This document shows, piece by piece, positions 60,551 to 64,000 of a stretch of DNA of 64,000 nucleotides. Location: the NCBI GenBank assembly GCA_947457395.1, contig CANGVA010000012.1:1-64000 (forward strand), read 5' to 3'. Position 1 is the first letter of the stretch. Each line of letters begins with the position of its first letter. The DNA comes from Bacteroidota bacterium. GTDB lineage: Bacteria > Bacteroidota > Bacteroidia > UKL13-3. The position numbers and the translations under genes were made by a program. The notes below the pieces were generated by a model. The model saw only the letters and a list, made by a program, of their open reading frames with translations, searched no databases and was not told where the DNA came from.

Positions 60551-61159
60551 ATGCTTTCTAACGCAACACTTCCTGTTATGGAACACTTCTATACCATTCA
60601 GGGTGAAGGTTTCTATACCGGACATGCAGCTTATTTTATCAGGCTTGGCGGCTGCGATGTGGGTTGTGTGTGGTGCGATGTAAAGGAAAGTTGGGATGCA
60701 TTTAAACACCCAACATATACAGTTGATGAAATAGTGAATTGGGTGAAAGATTCAAGAGCAACACTTGCAGTGATTACTGGCGGAGAACCTTTGCTGCATA
60801 ACCTGGATGCACTAACCCAAGCCTTACATGCTGCAGGAATTAAAACCAATATAGAAACATCAGCTTCTTCTCCCCTTTCCGGCAACTGGGACTGGATTTG
60901 TGTATCACCTAAAAAATTTAAAGAACCACTGGTTGAGGTGGTTAAAGAAGCCAATGAATTAAAAATAGTGATTTTTAATAAAAGTGATTTTGAATGGGCT
61001 GAAAAGTATGCTGCGCTGGTAAACAGTAGCTGTAAGTTATTTTTACAGCCTGAATGGGAGAAATCGGCACAAGTTGCACCATTATTAATTGATTATGCAA
61101 AAGCACATCCCCAATGGGCTATTTCCTTGCAAACCCATAAATTTTTAAATATTCCTTAA
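60551..61159 (+). CDS. queE: 7-carboxy-7-deazaguanine synthase
   Basis: A 202-residue radical SAM enzyme in queuosine (7-deazaguanine) synthesis. The iron-sulfur motif is C-x3-C-x2-C at Cys35, Cys39, Cys42 (GGCDVGCVWCDVK), and FYTIQGEGFYTG and ITGGEPLLH are typical of QueE. This is a short-form QueE, close in length to those of other Bacteroidota. No queC, queD or queF is in the window. It overlaps the converging truB by 4 bases. Confidence 0.93.
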   Translation: MLSNATLPVMEHFYTIQGEGFYTGHAAYFIRLGGCDVGCVWCDVKESWDAFKHPTYTVDEIVNWVKDSRATLAVITGGEPLLHNLDALTQALHAAGIKTNIETSASSPLSGNWDWICVSPKKFKEPLVEVVKEANELKIVIFNKSDFEWAEKYAALVNSSCKLFLQPEWEKSAQVAPLLIDYAKAHPQWAISLQTHKFLNIP

Positions 61160-61875
61160 GCTTCCAGCAGTTTTAGAAACTCCGTAAGTTCATAAGCATC
61201 GGTAAGCCTGAAATCACCTGAGCGGGTGCGACACAATTCATGAAGGTGTGCTCCACTCGCAAGCGCTTTACCAAAATCATAAGCCAGGGAGCGGATATAT
61301 GTTCCTTTGCTGCATACAACCCTAAAGTGAACCAATGGCAATGCAATTCCGGTTATTTCAAATGAATGGATATAAATGGTTCTTGGCTCAGGAGTTATTT
61401 CTACTCCTGCCCTAGCTGACTCATACAATTTTTTACCATCCTTTTTTATAGCTGAAAAAACAGGTGGTAGTTGCTGTTGTGTACCTACAAATTTTAATGC
61501 TGTTTGATGAATCAATTCGGCTGTAATACCACTGATGTCGAAGGTACGGTCAACCTTTGTTTCCCGGTCATATGATGGAGTGGTTGCTCCCAGGTAAATG
61601 GAACCTGTATATTCTTTTTCAGAAGCCATAATGGCATCTATACCCTTTGTTTGTTTGCCCATACATACAATGAGTAAACCTGTTGCAAGCGGATCTAGCG
61701 TACCCGCATGCCCAACCTTTACCTTGCGCTTTACACCGGGTTCATCACCGTGTATGCGATGCAGATAACGCAATAAGGCATAACGGATTTTATTTACAAC
61801 ATCAAATGAGGTCCACTCCAGTGGCTTATTGATTAATACCACATTTCCTTTTTCGGTATCGAAGTGGAAATTCAT
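61156..61875 (-). CDS. truB: tRNA pseudouridine(55) synthase
   Basis: A 239-residue enzyme that makes pseudouridine 55 in the T-loop of tRNAs. Family motifs: INKPLEWTSFDVV, the catalytic block KVGHAGTLDPLATGLL with Asp, YTGSIYLGATTPSYD, and CSKGTYIRSLAYDFG. The start is taken at the ATG 61873-61875; two further codons upstream begin with TTG. It is 7 bases after uppP and the last gene in the ftsX-DUF3098-uppP-truB run. Confidence 0.95.
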   Translation of the reverse strand: MNFHFDTEKGNVVLINKPLEWTSFDVVNKIRYALLRYLHRIHGDEPGVKRKVKVGHAGTLDPLATGLLIVCMGKQTKGIDAIMASEKEYTGSIYLGATTPSYDRETKVDRTFDISGITAELIHQTALKFVGTQQQLPPVFSAIKKDGKKLYESARAGVEITPEPRTIYIHSFEITGIALPLVHFRVVCSKGTYIRSLAYDFGKALASGAHLHELCRTRSGDFRLTDAYELTEFLKLLEA

Positions 61876-61882
61876 AATCAAG

Positions 61883-62674
61883 TTAAATCACCTGCATGGG
61901 ATAACCCATAAAATAACGGATAAGAATGATTAACGCAAGAACAATGCGATACCATCCGAAAATTCTGAAGCCATGTTTGGTCAGATAAGCAATAAATCCT
62001 TTAATAGCCAGCATGGCCACAATGAATGCTACCACATTGCCAATGGCTAGTAAGGTAATTTGCTCTTCACCAAAAGTATTTCCCTGGTCAATGTATTTAT
62101 ACATTTTATAAACCGTGGCTGCAAGCATGGTTGGTACTGCCAAAAAGAAGGAGAACTCAGCGGCTGCTTTCCTGCTTAGCTTTTGAGTTAATCCACCAAT
62201 AATTGTTGCAGCCGATCGGGATACACCCGGTAGCATGGCTATTACCTGAAAAAAACCAATTTTAAGCGCCTTGGCATACGTCATTTCGTCATTGCTATCC
62301 TTCTCATCATTTAACCATTGATCAATGAATAGCAGGATAATACCTCCTATCAGCAAGGTTAAAGCTACTGCAATCGCATTTTCCAACAACGCATCGATTT
62401 GGTCATCGAATAATTTACCAAATACGGCTGCAGGTATAAAAGCCACCAGAAGTTTCAAATAAAAATCAAACGATTGTATAAATTTTCGCCAATACAATAC
62501 AATTACCGATAAAATAGCACCGAATTGTATAGCCACCGTAAACATCTTCACAAAATCATTGGAAGCAATACCCATCATGGAGGAGGCAATAATCATATGC
62601 CCCGTGGAGGAAATGGGAAGATACTCCGTAATCCCTTCAATAATTGCAAGGATAACGGCTTCTAATGCGGTCAT
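61883..62674 (-). CDS. uppP: Undecaprenyl-diphosphate phosphatase
   Basis: A 263-residue inner-membrane protein (BacA family) that recycles undecaprenyl diphosphate for peptidoglycan and other polymers. Family motifs: [17 protein letters not shown] near the N terminus and [15 protein letters not shown] in the second half, with about eight hydrophobic segments. It lies 7 bases after the DUF3098 gene. Length is standard. Confidence 0.95.
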   Translation of the reverse strand: MTALEAVILAIIEGITEYLPISSTGHMIIASSMMGIASNDFVKMFTVAIQFGAILSVIVLYWRKFIQSFDFYLKLLVAFIPAAVFGKLFDDQIDALLENAIAVALTLLIGGIILLFIDQWLNDEKDSNDEMTYAKALKIGFFQVIAMLPGVSRSAATIIGGLTQKLSRKAAAEFSFFLAVPTMLAATVYKMYKYIDQGNTFGEEQITLLAIGNVVAFIVAMLAIKGFIAYLTKHGFRIFGWYRIVLALIILIRYFMGYPMQVI

Positions 62675-62681
62675 TTAGAAA

Positions 62682-62933
62682 TTATGCTTTAGGTTTATAC
62701 ATGATGGCAAACAGCTCAATGCCGAAACCAAGTAATACCATAATTGGGGCAACGGTTAGTTTTGTGGCACTGAAAATATCTTCGGTACCCGACATAAGAA
62801 TGAAACCCAGTGCAATCACCAGAGCCCCTGCAGCCATGAGGATATAGTTTTCTTTAGCAAAGACGAACGAATGCTCTATTTTGGTTGTTGCCTTATCAGC
62901 TGCTTTTTTTACGGTTGCTTTTTTATCTGCCAT
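62682..62933 (-). CDS. DUF3098 family small membrane protein
   Basis: An 83-residue protein with a charged Lys/Ala-rich N terminus and two transmembrane helices (about residues 33-50 and 56-78). FAKENYILMAAGALVIALGFILMSG (key AKENY and LGFILMSG) is the DUF3098 signature. This family is usually found between ftsX and uppP in Bacteroidota, as here. Function unknown; a part in divisome or envelope assembly is suggested only by position. Confidence 0.88.
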   Translation of the reverse strand: MADKKATVKKAADKATTKIEHSFVFAKENYILMAAGALVIALGFILMSGTEDIFSATKLTVAPIMVLLGFGIELFAIMYKPKA

Positions 62934-62944
62934 TGTTTATTAAA

Positions 62945-63817
62945 TTAATATAAATCATCAATTTTCATACGGAGGTAATGATTGGTTGAAATCATGCTGC
63001 TTACCATGCTGATGATGATACCTGCAATAATAATCACTGCAAACAATATTGCAAACTGTGCTGTATCATAAAGCATTTGCAGGTCGGCTACCCAAAAAGG
63101 CAGCCAATAAAGCAAACCTGCCATTAAGAAGCATGCTATAATGCCCCCGTAAAGCCCATGTAAGAAAGATTTAATAACAAAAGGTTTGATAATAAAACTA
63201 TGTGTTGCGCCAACCATTTGCATGCTTTTAATTAAAAATCTGCGTGCGTAAAGGTTTAAACGTATGGTATTATTAATTAGTGTAATGGCAATTAAAAGAA
63301 AAATTATGCTCAGGGCAATCAGAATTGTGCCCACTGTTTTCACGTTCTCATTAATTTCCTCAATAATAGTTTTTTGATAAACCACATCTGTTACCTCCGG
63401 ATTTTTTCTGATTTCCTGTTCAATTTTGGCAATTTTTTCTGGGGTGGCATAATTAGATTTTACAAATAGTTCAACTGAGTTGAGCAGCGGGTTAAAACCA
63501 AGAAAGTTTACAAAATCCTGTCCAAGTTCTTTAGCAAAGTCTTTTGCCGCCTCTTCCTTATTTACATAGGAGGCTTTGCGTGTGTACTCAGACGACTCAA
63601 TAAGCAAATGAATACGTTTGATATCCGCTTCCTTTACATCGTCTCTGAAAAAGATGGTGAGTTGAAAGTTTTCCTTAATATGATCGGATAGCTTTTTACC
63701 ATTGATGAGGATGATACCAAACAATCCAAGCATGAATAAAACCAGCGCTATGCTGATAATAGATGGCAGATAAGATACTCTGCGCTTTTTTATGATTTTA
63801 CCTTCTTGTTGTGTCAC
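62945..63817 (-). CDS. ftsX: Cell division protein FtsX
   Basis: A 290-residue inner-membrane protein with the FtsX layout: an N-terminal helix (about 20-40), an extracytoplasmic domain (about 45-165, including FFRDDVKEADIKRI), and three C-terminal helices. With FtsE it controls peptidoglycan hydrolases during division. The start codon is GTG (63815-63817), followed by MTQQEGKII-like residues; a perfect TACCTTTG lies 22 bases upstream. ftsE is not adjacent. Confidence 0.93.
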   Translation of the reverse strand: MTQQEGKIIKKRRVSYLPSIISIALVLFMLGLFGIILINGKKLSDHIKENFQLTIFFRDDVKEADIKRIHLLIESSEYTRKASYVNKEEAAKDFAKELGQDFVNFLGFNPLLNSVELFVKSNYATPEKIAKIEQEIRKNPEVTDVVYQKTIIEEINENVKTVGTILIALSIIFLLIAITLINNTIRLNLYARRFLIKSMQMVGATHSFIIKPFVIKSFLHGLYGGIIACFLMAGLLYWLPFWVADLQMLYDTAQFAILFAVIIIAGIIISMVSSMISTNHYLRMKIDDLY

Positions 63818-63838
63818 TTGTTAATACTAATTATTAAA

Positions 63839-63846
63839 CAAAGGTA
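63839..63846 (-). promoter_or_regulatory. -7 element (TACCTTTG) of the ftsX-DUF3098-uppP-truB operon
   Basis: Perfect TAnnTTTG on the minus strand, last G 22 bases before the GTG start of ftsX. No other candidate promoter was seen inside the four-gene run. Confidence 0.5.
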
Positions 63847-63899
63847 ACTGAATTAGACCTTCGCGCATCAATGATAATACACACCCAATTTGTGAATTG

Positions 63900-64000
63900 T
63901 TACTTGTTCAGCATCCCTGCAAGCTGACCAACAATTGCCTCGGTATTAAACAATGCTGCCTGGGCTAAACCTTTACCCACAACAGCTTCTCTTAACTGCG
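63900..64000 (-). CDS. C-terminal end of an unidentified protein (start outside window)
   Basis: An open minus-strand frame enters from the right edge and ends with TAA at 63900-63902. The last 32 residues are visible, including VVGKGLAQAALFNTEAIVGQL and the end AGMLNK. It looks like a real coding end (Ala/Gly-rich amphipathic helices), but I do not recognise the family. Confidence 0.5.
   Translation of the reverse strand, partial: QLREAVVGKGLAQAALFNTEAIVGQLAGMLNK

Overview
The window is a stretch of chromosome from a member of the Bacteroidota, most likely near the Chitinophagales/Sphingobacteriales. Evidence for this is the set of Bacteroidota-typical families (DUF3822 before rsmD, DUF3098 after ftsX, DUF6913 next to dapA, DUF4920, DUF6580, S46 dipeptidyl-peptidase, PD40-OmpA proteins), a giant repeat-rich surface protein, almost no Shine-Dalgarno sequences, and promoters with a TAnnTTTG -7 element. 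Most of the window is housekeeping and envelope genes; no rRNA, tRNA, CRISPR array, insertion sequence or phage was seen.

Layout. 1-7220: one partial minus-strand gene for a giant secreted parallel beta-helix / Ig-like protein that leaves the window in the middle of near-identical 88-residue repeats. 7329-15239: SIMPL protein, NlpC/P60 hydrolase, S9 peptidase, PiT phosphate transporter, S46 dipeptidyl-peptidase and a DUF4920 lipoprotein. 15242-19484: a minus-strand group of a saccharopine-dehydrogenase-like enzyme, DUF6913, dapA and an aldehyde dehydrogenase. 19549-26090: tyrS, then a tight five-gene operon (LolA-like protein, two FtsX-type permeases, ABC ATPase, beta-barrel protein) that looks like a trans-envelope lipid or lipoprotein conveyor. 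26282-38746: P-type ATPase, YraN, ispE, metallophosphoesterase, mtgA, thioesterase, DUF3822-rsmD-coaD, NUDIX, pyrE-plsC-gatC-ABC ATPase and an outer-membrane barrel. 38865-44144: PD40-OmpA protein, DUF6580 and an M16 peptidase.

44208-47022 is the accessory part. Two direct repeats of about 115 bp (42 bases identical at one end) bracket a four-gene minus-strand cassette: a double-glycine-leader peptide precursor, a membrane-anchored DUF2927 zincin-like protein, a fragment of a LanC lanthionine cyclase, and a secreted DUF6624-like protein. The LanC fragment ends inside a 19-base repeat that also precedes the precursor gene. It looks like a small, partly eroded or minimal RiPP locus inserted between the M16 peptidase gene and dnaN.

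47278-64000 returns to core genes: dnaN, a PorE-like TPR/PD40/OmpA protein, kdsD, lysA, an M23/LysM peptidase with ribF, lepA, folD, a divergent MerR/short-chain-dehydrogenase pair with a palindromic operator candidate, queE, and the conserved ftsX-DUF3098-uppP-truB run. dapA and lysA serve diaminopimelate/lysine synthesis; uppP, mtgA, NlpC/P60 and M23 proteins act on peptidoglycan; kdsD serves Kdo and so lipopolysaccharide.

A recurring regulatory pattern is that for at least eight genes (ALDH, the LYS1-like gene, tyrS, pyrE, kdsD, ribF, lepA, merR) a TAnnTTTG or TAnnTTCG box ends only 5-8 bases from the start codon, which predicts leaderless or nearly leaderless mRNAs. All functions come from reading the sequence; no database search was run.
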